From DASYXT01 sp035934555 (GTDB lineage Bacteria; Verrucomicrobiota; Verrucomicrobiia; Limisphaerales; UBA8199), in NCBI GenBank assembly GCA_035934555.1, contig DASYXT010000121.1, positions 1 to 64,000 on the forward strand: a stretch of DNA of 64,000 nt, in the 5' to 3' direction. Each line of letters opens with the position of its first letter. The stretch's first letter is position 1. Shown here piece by piece: positions 36,508 to 45,533 of the stretch. Under the pieces are notes generated by a model that was not told the origin of the DNA, made no database searches, and worked only from the letters and a program-made list of their open reading frames with translations. Both the position numbers and the translations under genes were made by a program.

Positions 36508-37473
36508 TCAATAATTATACGCGCCTTGGCCGCTGCCGATGTACGTATAGCCAGTGCGTTCCAGGTACCAGGCGTAATCAATTTTCCCGGCGGCGTCGAG
36601 GGGCATTTGTGGCGGGTAACGGTAAATAACACGCGTGTACTTGGAAGTTCCGCTGAGCCATTTGTGAATCTCGGAATGGCCGTCAGCAAAAGCAAACGAG
36701 CAGGCCCCGTTGTGGTAAGACGCCGGCAGGTCCTGCCATTCAACATAAGTAGGCGTGTTGAGGAAGTACCCGTCATTGATCGAGTCCGCATGCTCATCCA
36801 AAAACAACCACGTCTTGGAAGGGCGCGGCACCTCGGTCTGCTTCAAGTATTGTTTGAACTGCTGTGCGAAGGTGTTCTGCTGCCAGGGCGGGGAGGTGGG
36901 GTCGGTGGCTTGATTGCCATTAATGATGCTGTACCGGCCGAAAATCGAGTTCATGGAAAGGCTGCGGTTGCGGCGGGGAAAACCGGCGTTGACCTGGGCC
37001 GGGCTGAGAAAGTTATCCGAGGGGCATTTATAAACGTTGATGGCGGCGGCAGTGTAGCGGCCTAGAACTCCTTGGGCGACCCAGGAGAAATTGGTGACGC
37101 TGCGGTCCTGGGTCGAGCCGCTGGCGGTCCAGGTCATGACATTGTTGACCCAATTATTCAATGCGCCGGCGGTGATCGCCTGGATGGTTTGATCGACGCC
37201 GAAATTGTTCGCGACCCGGTCATTGCTGTCGCCGGAATACATGTGCCACGCCAGCGTGAGTTGCTTGGTATTGTTCAGGCACATGATGCCTTGGGCCTTT
37301 GCGCGGGCGCCGGCCAAAGCCGGCAGCAACATCGCCGCCAGGATGGCGATGATGGCAATCACCACCAGCAATTCGATAAGTGTGAATCCAGTCCGAACGC
37401 CGCCGGAACGCCCCGAAAACCCAAACACCGCGCCCGGCGCGCCCTCCGCTCGCTGCTCCGTGTTCTGTTTCAT
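36508..37473 (-). CDS. Pseudopilin-like protein with prepilin leader and H-X9-DG motif
   Basis: The 321-residue protein has a type IV prepilin-like leader: a basic N-terminus, the cleavage site GFTLIELLVV and a hydrophobic helix ending ILAAMLLPAL. The globular part contains CLNNTKQL and, near the C-terminus, YHNGACSFAFADGH, which is the H-X9-DG processing-associated motif. Such proteins are abundant in Verrucomicrobiota and Planctomycetota and are thought to be exported by a type II secretion or pilus-like machine. It is the most divergent of the four in this window and is on the opposite strand. Confidence 0.88.
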   Translation of the reverse strand: MKQNTEQRAEGAPGAVFGFSGRSGGVRTGFTLIELLVVIAIIAILAAMLLPALAGARAKAQGIMCLNNTKQLTLAWHMYSGDSNDRVANNFGVDQTIQAITAGALNNWVNNVMTWTASGSTQDRSVTNFSWVAQGVLGRYTAAAINVYKCPSDNFLSPAQVNAGFPRRNRSLSMNSIFGRYSIINGNQATDPTSPPWQQNTFAQQFKQYLKQTEVPRPSKTWLFLDEHADSINDGYFLNTPTYVEWQDLPASYHNGACSFAFADGHSEIHKWLSGTSKYTRVIYRYPPQMPLDAAGKIDYAWYLERTGYTYIGSGQGAYNY

Positions 37474-37558
37474 GATAAGATGGGGTTTAACGTCAAGACA
37501 GTATGCCGTGCCAAACTGAAATTGGCAAGCGTGCGTTTCGAGCGGCCCGGAGCGCGGC

Positions 37559-37668
37559 GGAGCGCGGACTTTCAGCCCGCAGCAGCACTCGAACTGAACG
37601 GGGACGGGATAAGGTCGCAGCCCCCTTGGACAATCAGGGCGTTGCTGCGGACTGAAAGTCCGCGCTCC
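37559..37668. repeat. Family A palindromic repeat pair
   Basis: GGAGCGCGGACTTTCAGCCC then GCAGCAG (37559 onward) faces GTTGCTGCGGACTGAAAGTC then CGCGCTCC (37641-37668). The two units are in inverted orientation about 55 bp apart and define the family A consensus best. Confidence 0.75.
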
Positions 37669-38126
37669 ATTAAGGTGACCCTGTTACGTTTTGCTCATGC
37701 TGGCAGGTTTGGCTTGGAGCGCGGCTGCCCCGCGCCTTTCCGTTGCAAGTCCAAAGTGGCTGGTTTTCTGAGGATTCATGGAGTGCGGCAGCCGATGGCC
37801 GGTGTCCAGGAGCGCCTTGGCATTGTCGATGCTCCAGGGATAGGGAAAGCGACGTGAACAGAAGTTAATCGCACCAATTAGTTTGACTAGAGCAATTGAC
37901 AATTAGCCCGCAATATGCAAAAAGTAAGGCACTCAGCCACAACCCCGCCCGGGTCGCGTTTAGTGCGGGCGAAACTGAAGCAGGGCGGCAGCTTGGGCTT
38001 GACGTGACAATGAACAGTGCGGCATTAGCTGAAACACGGGCCGGCTTGGGCAACATGTCCCCGCACAGCCCGGTTGCCAGGCATGGCGGCCGTCAGTGGT
38101 TTCGACAGGGCTTTCCCCAAACGCGC

Positions 38127-38156
38127 TTGACTTTTTGCGATAAGTGAAAAAAATAG
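38127..38156 (+). promoter_or_regulatory. Shared pseudopilin promoter, copy 1
   Basis: TTGACT (38127-38132), an 18-nt spacer and AAATAG (38151-38156). The same arrangement precedes the pseudopilin genes at 39412 and 44545. Downstream, the leader (ATCAGCATTACACAAATG then TCGGCGAA) is also similar to that of copy 2. The leader to the ATG at 38332 is long, about 170 nt. Confidence 0.5.
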
Positions 38157-38331
38157 AGGGAATCAGCATTACACAAATGTCGGCGAACCGAATAAACCTG
38201 CGGCGGCCCCAGGGTAGGGGCGGCGAGGGGATGGCGCGGGCAGGGCGGCAGCCCCTGAGTCTGGGGCGGTGGATGGCCTTCGTGCCCGCAGAGTTCGTTG
38301 GAGCAAGGGGGTTGAATCAGCGCAAAACCAT

Positions 38332-39267
38332 ATGAAAACCAAAACTCACGCGGCGAGGCAGAGAGAGTATTCAACGGGGCAGGGTTTCACTCTTATCGAG
38401 TTGTTAGTGGTGATAGCGATCATTGCGATCCTGGCGGCGATGTTATTGCCGGCGCTCGGCAAAGCCAAGCTCAAGGCGCAGGGCGTGTACTGCATGAACA
38501 ATCACAAACAACTGGCCAACGCCTGGCGCATGTACACCGATGACAGCAACGATATTCTGCCCTATGCCAGCACGATTTATGCCGCCCCCAATATTACCGC
38601 GAATTGGCCCGATAAGTACGGATGGTCGGGTGCGCACATGGACTTCACGTCGGCTCGTTATAACTGGGATATTAATTTTGATATCACAACGCGGCCTTTA
38701 TGGCCGTACGTGAAGAATGCCGGCGTTTATAAATGCCCGGCCGACCACTCGACGGTCCAAACCCCAACGGGTCCAAAGCCGCGTATTCTCACAATGTCCA
38801 TGAATCTGTTTGTGGGGGGGTTCGCACCCGTCGTTGGTCAGGACCCTCTGCCGTACGGAACCGACGGCGGTTGGGGTTGGGCAGCGAACTACATGATTTA
38901 TACGAAGCTTTCCTCCATCACGGGGTCGAAGGGGCCGCCGGATAAGATCTTTGTGTTCCTGGATGAGCGAGAAGACCGCGTCAACTGGAGCAACTTTATG
39001 ATGGATATGGCGGGTTACGATCCCGTCACTCCCAATCCTTCGGCCTATGAATGGGGGGAGGATATGCCCGGCATCTACCACAACAATGCGTGCGGTTTTT
39101 CGTTCGCGGACGGCCATGCGGAGCTGCACCGTTGGCTCGATGGCCCCACTACTTTGCCGCTGTACAACCCCACCATCATGGCGGACGCCAACGGCAGCCT
39201 CCCTGACCCGAACGGGAAGGACGTGGCTTGGATGCAGGACCACGCGACCCGGTACAAGAGTCAGTAA
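38332..39267 (+). CDS. Pseudopilin-like protein with prepilin leader and H-X9-DG motif
   Basis: The 311-residue protein has the leader QGFTLIELLVVIAIIAILAA, a conserved CMNNHKQLANAW segment, CPADHSTV, and YHNNACGFSFADGH, the H-X9-DG motif. The ATG at 38332 directly precedes a short basic leader. It is closely similar along its length to the protein at 44545-45474; most DNA differences look synonymous, so both copies appear under selection. A possible short upstream frame starting at 38177 ends in an ATGA overlap with this start. Confidence 0.92.
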   Translation: MKTKTHAARQREYSTGQGFTLIELLVVIAIIAILAAMLLPALGKAKLKAQGVYCMNNHKQLANAWRMYTDDSNDILPYASTIYAAPNITANWPDKYGWSGAHMDFTSARYNWDINFDITTRPLWPYVKNAGVYKCPADHSTVQTPTGPKPRILTMSMNLFVGGFAPVVGQDPLPYGTDGGWGWAANYMIYTKLSSITGSKGPPDKIFVFLDEREDRVNWSNFMMDMAGYDPVTPNPSAYEWGEDMPGIYHNNACGFSFADGHAELHRWLDGPTTLPLYNPTIMADANGSLPDPNGKDVAWMQDHATRYKSQ

Positions 39268-39356
39268 CCCAGAGTCGTTTTTAGGCCGACGATAGCAGCT
39301 TGGCGAACCCCCTGCCGAGATGCTTCCCTGCTTTCTGACGAAAGTCAGGAACATGC

Positions 39357-39386
39357 TTGACATTTTTCTGAAGAAATGCAAAGAAT
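39357..39386 (+). promoter_or_regulatory. Shared pseudopilin promoter, copy 2
   Basis: TTGACA (39357-39362), 18 nt, AAGAAT (39381-39386). The first possible start codons of the following gene (39376 and 39385) fall inside this promoter, so the ATG at 39412 is the likelier start. The leader ATCAGCAGTTGTAACGCAATG resembles that of copy 1. Confidence 0.5.
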
Positions 39387-39411
39387 GCTGCCCATCAGCA
39401 GTTGTAACGCA

Positions 39412-39954
39412 ATGTTGGCGAAAGTTCAGTGCCCCGGGCGCAGCTTAGGTTCCAAACCAGGCCTGAATTTGCACGGACGTCCGCGAATTCCGCAGCAGAG
39501 TGCGAGGGGGGGGCGGGGGCTTGGCTTTGGCGGTGGCTTTACTTTAATCGAGTTGCTGGTGGTAATTGCTGTAATCGCGATTCTAGCGGCGATGGTGTTG
39601 CCGGCCATGGCCAAATCCAAACTCAAAGCGCAAGGCATCTGCTGTTTGAATAATGACCGGCAGTTGCCGCTGGCCTGGCGGATGTTCGCGGAAGACAACC
39701 GCGATGTGCTGGTTTATGCGAGCCAGAACCCGAATACCCCTGCGTTGGACAAATACGCGTGGGCCAAGGACTGCATGAATTTCGACCCGGGCAATGCCGG
39801 CAACTGGGACATCAATGTGGACCTTACGCACCCTTGGCTGGATCCGGGGACCACGCCGCCGATTCAATACGGCGTGGCTACCGCTTCCACCTTGGAAGTG
39901 CCCGGTGATCTGGATGTCGCCTGGCTCCAGGACCACACCACCCGACCGAAATAG
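39412..39954 (+). CDS. Short pseudopilin-like protein lacking the H-X9-DG region
   Basis: From the ATG at 39412 the product is 180 residues. A long basic, Gly-rich leader precedes GFTLIELLVVIAVIAILAA. The following segment (CCLNNDRQLPLAWRMFAEDN, NWDINVDLTHPW) aligns with its neighbours, but about 130 residues, including the CPADHS and H-X9-DG regions, are absent. The last residues (DVAWLQDHTTRPK) match their C-termini again. It looks like an internal in-frame deletion of a family member, or a natural short form. The leader of about 40 residues is longer than usual. Confidence 0.8.
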   Translation: MLAKVQCPGRSLGSKPGLNLHGRPRIPQQSARGGRGLGFGGGFTLIELLVVIAVIAILAAMVLPAMAKSKLKAQGICCLNNDRQLPLAWRMFAEDNRDVLVYASQNPNTPALDKYAWAKDCMNFDPGNAGNWDINVDLTHPWLDPGTTPPIQYGVATASTLEVPGDLDVAWLQDHTTRPK

Positions 39955-40152
39955 CCGATGTGTCTTTCCTCCCTCCCTCCCTCAGTTGAATTTCTGTCTG
40001 CCGGGGCAAGCGCCCAAGCCCGGCACCGGAAGAAAGCAGATACCAGGTCCTGCGTATCGGTGGCGAACTGCAGTAACGCCCCGGAAGGCAAGCCCTGGTC
40101 CTTGAGCGCAACCCAAGAAGCAAGCAAGCCACTGCACTAAACCAAACAGCGT

Positions 40153-43100
40153 ATGAAACACCACAACCACCTCCTTCTCGATTTCCGCCTGGCGGGAGCC
40201 GTGTTGCTAGCGGCAGGCGCGGCATGGACCGCGTGCGCCGACTATCCCGGCACTGTGATTTCCCAGGCGCCGGTCGGGTATTGGCAACTCAACGAAACCG
40301 TCCAACCGCCGGCCAATGTCGCCGCCCTTAATTCGGGTTCGCTGGGCACGAGCGCCAACGGCACCTATAACGGTTATCCCGTAACAGGCGTTACCGGGCC
40401 TTTTTCCGGCAGCGTGGCCGTGGGATTCGACGGCTCTCAATCAGTTACGACGCCATGGCAGGCTGGACTGAACCCTAATGCCTTCACCTTTGAAGCCTGG
40501 GTGAATCCTGCGCAGGTGCCCTTTTTTGGTTATGTGGCCTCCTCCGTCCAGGTGGGCAGCCCCCGTTCCGGGTGGTATTTGGCGCAGGATAATGGGAGCA
40601 CCTTCGGCGCGGGCAATGCCTTTGTGGTGCGCATGTTTTATCAGAATGGGGCCACGCCGGCGATTCAGCTTTCCGCCACCAATGATCTGCCGTTAGGCTC
40701 GTGGTACCACCTGGTTCTCACATATGACGGCACTACCGCCACGCTTTACAAGAATGGCGTAGCAGTTTCCAGCGGAGCCCCGGCAGGGTACGTCGGGAAC
40801 GTTTCGGCCCCCTTCAGTGTCGGAGTTCGCAGTGATAATGGTTTCGCGTGGCCTGGAAAAGCTGCTGAGGTGGCCCTATACAACGGCGCGCTGTCGGCCG
40901 CTCGCGTGGCGGCCCATTACAACGCCGGCACCACTGCGCCGGCAACTTACGGGACGACGGTGCAAGCGGACGCGCCCACCCTCTGGTGGCGCTTTGCCGG
41001 GGTAGGTTTCCCGACGGCTGCCAATTCAGGCAGCGCCGGTAGCGCAGCCAATGGCCAGTACATTTACGATGCTAACCCAGGCGTCGCGGGACCCGTCCCG
41101 CCGACTTTCCCCGGGTTTGCCTCGACTAATACCAGCGTGAGCTTCGACGCCGCCGGTGGGGTGGTGCGGATTCCAGCCCTGAATCTGAACACGAATACGG
41201 TTACTATTTCCGCGTGGGTGAAAGCCAACGGTTTGCAAGCCCCAGGCACGGCGCTGGTGCTCTGTAATGGTGGGACGACACATTCCGGTCTGACCCTCGA
41301 TCAGGCGACTCCAAACAGCACACTGGGCCTGGGAATGGTCTGGGCTGGCAACAATTACGGCTGGAGCCCACAGAATGATTCTGGCCTCCCGCCCCTGCCT
41401 GACGGTCAGTGGGCCTATGTCGCAATGGTGATCCAACCGGCTTCGGTCACCCTTTATATTTGCGATTCCAATTACAATGACTTCGCTAGTGCGATCATTA
41501 CGGCAACCGTCAACAACCCAAATGAGGCCTTTGACGGTGCGACCCTCATCGGCGCAAACTCCGGCAGTACTAACGCCAATTTCAACGGCGACATCGATGA
41601 GGTCGCCATCTTCAACCAGGCGCTCTCCCAGGGGCAGGTCTATACGGAATATGCCGCCGCAGTTGGTGGAGTGCCGCCGCAAATCTTTACGGATTTGCAA
41701 GGACCCTCCGGCCAGGTCGCCGCGGGCGACCCGGTCGCGCTGACGATTGACGTTGGGGGGAGCCCGACCATGACCTACCTCTGGCACAAAGACGGTGCCC
41801 TCGTCGCCACCACCACGACCGGCACGTTTACCATCGCCAGTTCGGGATTGACTGATTCCGGCACCTACGATGTGACCGTCACAAATGTGTCCGGCCTTGT
41901 CCAAAGCCAGCCCGTATCGGTGTCGGTGGTGACGCCAACCACGCCCGCGATTACCGGGACTCAAGGGTTTGTCAACCGCGCGCTCTATACGGGTGGAACG
42001 CTGAACATGTCGGTGAGCGCCTCTGGAGGCGGCTTGAAGTACCAATGGTACAAGAATGCGACGCCCATTGCTTCGGCAACGGCTTCGGCCTACATCATCC
42101 CCAGCGTCGTCAGCTCGGATGCGGCCAGTTATTCGGTTTCGGTAACGAACTCGGTTGGCCGCGCGACCAATGGGCCGGTGGTCATCACTGTCCCCAGCGT
42201 GTTGGCCGGCAGCTATGAGTCCCTCGTCCTGGCTTCGCAGCCCGAGGCCTGGTGGCGGTTCGACGAAGCGCCGGGCTCAACCACGATGTGGGATGGCATG
42301 GGACGCCATGACGGCTATTACACCAACGTGAACGGCACGACACCCCCGGTCACTCTAGGCGCCGCCGGGGTGCTCTCCTCGGATGCGGATACGGCAGTTT
42401 CGTTTGCGGGCAATGGCGGCCTCGGTGTCGCACCTTACTCACCCAATCTGAACAAAAACCAGTTTAGCGTCGAGGCGTGGGTCAACACGCAAGTGACGGG
42501 TGGCTCGATCGTGCCCGTGTCCAGCAGTTATGGCGCTACTACGGCGGCACAGGACGGTTGGTGGGTGCAGACAATCGGAGGCTGGTGGTACGGTGATTGC
42601 AGCGCCGGTTATTTCGGAAACAACGGCAATGTCAATACGGCCGGCCAGGTCGTGGCCGGTGAGTGGTCTCACATTGTCGTGACCTATGACGGCACACGTG
42701 TGAGCGGCGGCACGCATTATCCGTTTATTGTGTTCATCAACGGTCAAACGGATGGTTATATCTGGGGCGGACCACCGGCATTGAACTCCGCCGGACCCTT
42801 CATCATCGGCGGGCGCGGCGCCACCGCGGCTACCATTGCAGATTCGTTCTTCAACGGGACAGTCGATGAGGTCGCGGTCTATAATCGCGTGTTGGGTCAA
42901 ACGGAAGTTCAGCAACACTTCAATGGACGGTTTGGTGCGACCACGGTCCCGTATTTTGTCGGCGCGTTCGTGCCGCAAACGGTTACGCCGGGCAAGACCC
43001 TGACCTACAGCACGACCGTTTATGGTTCGCTGCCCATCACCTTGCAATGGTACAAGGACGGGGCGCAGATTGCCGGGGCGACCACGACCACCCTCGGGCT

Positions 43101-44157
43101 GACCAACGTGCAAGTGAGCGATACTGGCACCTACGCGCTTTGGGCGACCAATGGCGCGGGAACGGCCTCGCAGAGCGTTGCGGTGACGGTTATCCCGCCG
43201 GTGGCTTATGCCAATGTCACCAACGGCCTGGTTCTACACCTGAAAATGGATGGCGACACCACCGACAGCTCCGGCCGCGGCAATAACGGCACGCCGGTCG
43301 GTGGACCGACGTTCGGGACTGGTGCGATCGGGCAGGGCCTGCAAACGCTCACTACGGTCGTCACCAATAATAACACCAACCTGGTTGTGAACGCTGTCAG
43401 CTATGTCACGCTGGGAACGCCGGCAGACCTGCAATTCGGCACGGCGACCAGTTTCAGTATCAGCCTTTGGGTGAAGTTGCCGCTGGGCAGCACGCCTGTA
43501 GATACGCCGTTTATCGGCACGGCTACAAACTCGAATAACAATCCCGGCTGGGATTTGAGCCCCGCTTACGAGTCGGGCGGTTATCAGTGGAACATCAACG
43601 ACGGCGTCAATAACATTAACGTCAGCGGACCTGCCAACACGATCAATGACGGCAACTGGCACCACTTCGCGGTGGTGTTTGATCGCACAAACCACGTCGG
43701 CAACACCTACGTGGATGGTCTGCTGGTGGCGAATCCGGATATCGGGGCGGTTGGGAGTGTTGACGTCGGTGGCGCAGTCACCATTGCCTCGGACCCCACG
43801 GGCACTTACCCGGGGACCATCACGGGAGCTGCGGCGGCGGACTTCACCGCCTTCCCGGTGTCCTTCAGCCTTGATGACATCGGCGTCTGGAGACGCGCGC
43901 TTACAGCCGCGGAAGTAGCCAAGATCCAATCCGCGGGTCTGGCCGGTCACAACTTCTCGACCCCGGCGCCGCCAGAGTCGCTGAAGTTCTCGGTGGCGGG
44001 CTCCAACGTGACGATCTCCTGGACGAGCGGCACGTTGCTGGAATCCCCCACGCTTGGCCCGAGTGCCAACTGGCTGCCCGTTACAGGCGCGGCGCCGCCG
44101 TCCTACACCTTCCACCCCACCGGTGCGAAGATGTTCTACCGGCTGCTACTCCAGTAA
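40153..44157 (+). CDS. Large secreted protein with four LamG and three Ig-like domains
   Basis: The 1334-residue protein has a signal peptide (AVLLAAGAAWTACA). LamG/concanavalin-like domains start near residues 35, 275, 695 and 1020 (each with a YWQL, WWRF or LHLKMDG opening, and motifs such as FEAWVNP and YHLVLTYDGT). Ig-like domains lie between them (YLWHKDG, YQWYKNA, LQWYKDG). The C-terminus (NVTISWTSGTLLESPTLGPS to KMFYRLLLQ) is of the shared tail type. It lies 198 bp after the short pseudopilin gene and is flanked by pseudopilin genes on both sides, so it may be a partner or cargo of that export system. Confidence 0.87.
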   Translation: MKHHNHLLLDFRLAGAVLLAAGAAWTACADYPGTVISQAPVGYWQLNETVQPPANVAALNSGSLGTSANGTYNGYPVTGVTGPFSGSVAVGFDGSQSVTTPWQAGLNPNAFTFEAWVNPAQVPFFGYVASSVQVGSPRSGWYLAQDNGSTFGAGNAFVVRMFYQNGATPAIQLSATNDLPLGSWYHLVLTYDGTTATLYKNGVAVSSGAPAGYVGNVSAPFSVGVRSDNGFAWPGKAAEVALYNGALSAARVAAHYNAGTTAPATYGTTVQADAPTLWWRFAGVGFPTAANSGSAGSAANGQYIYDANPGVAGPVPPTFPGFASTNTSVSFDAAGGVVRIPALNLNTNTVTISAWVKANGLQAPGTALVLCNGGTTHSGLTLDQATPNSTLGLGMVWAGNNYGWSPQNDSGLPPLPDGQWAYVAMVIQPASVTLYICDSNYNDFASAIITATVNNPNEAFDGATLIGANSGSTNANFNGDIDEVAIFNQALSQGQVYTEYAAAVGGVPPQIFTDLQGPSGQVAAGDPVALTIDVGGSPTMTYLWHKDGALVATTTTGTFTIASSGLTDSGTYDVTVTNVSGLVQSQPVSVSVVTPTTPAITGTQGFVNRALYTGGTLNMSVSASGGGLKYQWYKNATPIASATASAYIIPSVVSSDAASYSVSVTNSVGRATNGPVVITVPSVLAGSYESLVLASQPEAWWRFDEAPGSTTMWDGMGRHDGYYTNVNGTTPPVTLGAAGVLSSDADTAVSFAGNGGLGVAPYSPNLNKNQFSVEAWVNTQVTGGSIVPVSSSYGATTAAQDGWWVQTIGGWWYGDCSAGYFGNNGNVNTAGQVVAGEWSHIVVTYDGTRVSGGTHYPFIVFINGQTDGYIWGGPPALNSAGPFIIGGRGATAATIADSFFNGTVDEVAVYNRVLGQTEVQQHFNGRFGATTVPYFVGAFVPQTVTPGKTLTYSTTVYGSLPITLQWYKDGAQIAGATTTTLGLTNVQVSDTGTYALWATNGAGTASQSVAVTVIPPVAYANVTNGLVLHLKMDGDTTDSSGRGNNGTPVGGPTFGTGAIGQGLQTLTTVVTNNNTNLVVNAVSYVTLGTPADLQFGTATSFSISLWVKLPLGSTPVDTPFIGTATNSNNNPGWDLSPAYESGGYQWNINDGVNNINVSGPANTINDGNWHHFAVVFDRTNHVGNTYVDGLLVANPDIGAVGSVDVGGAVTIASDPTGTYPGTITGAAAADFTAFPVSFSLDDIGVWRRALTAAEVAKIQSAGLAGHNFSTPAPPESLKFSVAGSNVTISWTSGTLLESPTLGPSANWLPVTGAAPPSYTFHPTGAKMFYRLLLQ

Positions 44158-44192
44158 TTGAGAGCCTGAGTTAGCTCACGGCATTAGCACAA

Positions 44193-44221
44193 ACGGCCGG
44201 GGCCTGTGCCCCGGCCGTTTT
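44193..44221 (+). terminator. Strong intrinsic terminator of the LamG protein gene
   Basis: ACGGCCGGGGC (44193-44203) pairs with GCCCCGGCCGT (44208-44218) around a CTGT loop, an 11-bp perfect stem, followed by a short T-run. It sits 36 bp after the LamG gene stop. Confidence 0.85.
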
Positions 44222-44433
44222 CGCTTGCCAGGGGGCGCCTCCGTCAGAGGCCCCTTCCAAGCGCAAACAGCCGAACATCCAAAGGCCAGCGGGGAAACTG
44301 AACCGAAGGGTGAAGGGGTGGGAGGCGAGTCCCGGCGCCCAGTTGAAGGGTGGGGTGGGGGAGTGCGGCGGCTCGTGCTCGGCGCGGTAAGATGGGGGTT
44401 TGACAGGAGTTTTGAAAAATCACCTAAACAAGC

Positions 44434-44463
44434 TTGACTTCTGTGGAAATTAGAGAAAAGAAT
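44434..44463 (+). promoter_or_regulatory. Shared pseudopilin promoter, copy 3
   Basis: TTGACT (44434-44439), 18 nt, AAGAAT (44458-44463), about 80 nt before the ATG at 44545. The -10-like box is identical to copy 2 and the spacer length is the same in all three. Confidence 0.5.
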
Positions 44464-44544
44464 TGGCCCGATCAGAAATTCAGAGCTGATAATGGCGTAG
44501 CTGCACAGCATTTAACATTCAGAAAAAAATGAGTGCCAACTCCT

Positions 44545-45474
44545 ATGAAACGAACAACTCGGGCCAATCAAACAGGTGATCCGCAACGCGGGAGAGGTTT
44601 CACGCTCATCGAGTTGCTGGTCGTCATCGCAATAATCGCGATTCTGGCGGCGCTGCTGCTGCCGGCGCTCGGCAAAGCCAAGCTCAAAGCGCAAGGCGTA
44701 TATTGCATGAACAACCACAAACAACTGTGTAACGCCTGGCACATGTACACCGACGACAGCAACGATATCCTTCCGTACGCCAGCACGATTAAGCCGGCTC
44801 CGGATGTGACGTCGAACTGGCCCGACAAGTACGGCTGGTCTGGAGCACATATGGATTTCACGTCCGCCCGCTATAATTGGGATGTTAATTTCGACATCGT
44901 GCAGCGCCCGCTTTGGTCGTACATCAAAAACGCCGCCGTTTATAAGTGTCCCGCCGACCACTCGACAGTTCAAACTGTGACGGGTCCAAAGCCGCGCATT
45001 CTCACTATGTCGATGAACTTGTTTGTGGGGGGCTTCGCGCCCATACCTGGCCAGGACCCACTGCCATACGGAACGGATGGTGGTTGGGGTTGGGCAGCGA
45101 ACTATATGGTTTATACCAAACTTTCCGCTATCTCGGGCACAAAGGGGCCCCCGGATAAAATCTTTGTGTTCCTGGACGAACGCGAGGACCGGGTCAACTG
45201 GAGCAACTTCATGATGGATATGGCCGGGTATGATCCGGTCAATCCCAATCCCTCGGCGTACGAGTGGGGGCAGGATATGCCGGCCAACTACCACAATAAT
45301 GGATGTGGCTTTTCGTTCGCGGATGGGCACGCGGAACTGCACCGTTGGCTGGACGGCCCCACCTGTTTGCCACTGTACAATCCAACTATCATGCAGAACG
45401 CCAATGGCACCATCCCCGACCCGAATGGCAAAGACGTGGCCTGGCTGCAGGACCACTCGACTCGCCCGAGATAG
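44545..45474 (+). CDS. Pseudopilin-like protein with prepilin leader and H-X9-DG motif
   Basis: The 309-residue protein starts at ATG 44545 (an in-frame GTG at 44533 is the alternative). The leader is GRGFTLIELLVVIAIIAILA. Conserved features are CMNNHKQLCNAW, CPADHSTVQT and YHNNGCGFSFADGH (H-X9-DG). It is a close paralogue of 38332-39267, with the variable part mostly between residues 60 and 80 and near the C-terminus. It has its own copy of the shared promoter and follows the LamG gene terminator. Confidence 0.92.
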   Translation: MKRTTRANQTGDPQRGRGFTLIELLVVIAIIAILAALLLPALGKAKLKAQGVYCMNNHKQLCNAWHMYTDDSNDILPYASTIKPAPDVTSNWPDKYGWSGAHMDFTSARYNWDVNFDIVQRPLWSYIKNAAVYKCPADHSTVQTVTGPKPRILTMSMNLFVGGFAPIPGQDPLPYGTDGGWGWAANYMVYTKLSAISGTKGPPDKIFVFLDEREDRVNWSNFMMDMAGYDPVNPNPSAYEWGQDMPANYHNNGCGFSFADGHAELHRWLDGPTCLPLYNPTIMQNANGTIPDPNGKDVAWLQDHSTRPR

Positions 45475-45533
45475 CTGAACCCATCGGACCGGGCGCCAAG
45501 TGCTGGCGCAGTCCAAGACACTTTGTGACGAAG

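Larger units (their letters stand above)
37474..38331. other. Long divergent intergenic region upstream of pseudopilin genes
   Basis: This 858-bp gap contains a family A repeat pair (37559-37668), the shared pseudopilin promoter (38127-38156) and its leader. Short frames such as 37896-38147 and 37684-37902 have no protein-like character. The stretch 37690-38100 shows nothing I can name. Confidence 0.55.
44158..44544. other. Intergenic region with terminator and pseudopilin promoter
   Basis: This 387-bp gap holds a strong terminator (44193-44221) after the LamG gene and the third copy of the shared pseudopilin promoter (44434-44463). Between them I see only G+C-rich sequence without coding character. 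Confidence 0.6.

Noticed and set aside
37474..37560. Sigma-54 promoter upstream of the minus-strand pseudopilin gene
   Set aside because: A TGGCACG -24-like box is present but no GC-containing -12 box follows at the required spacing.
37896..38147. Small plus frame upstream of the pseudopilin gene
   Set aside because: It overlaps the predicted promoter at 38127-38156 and has no protein-like features.
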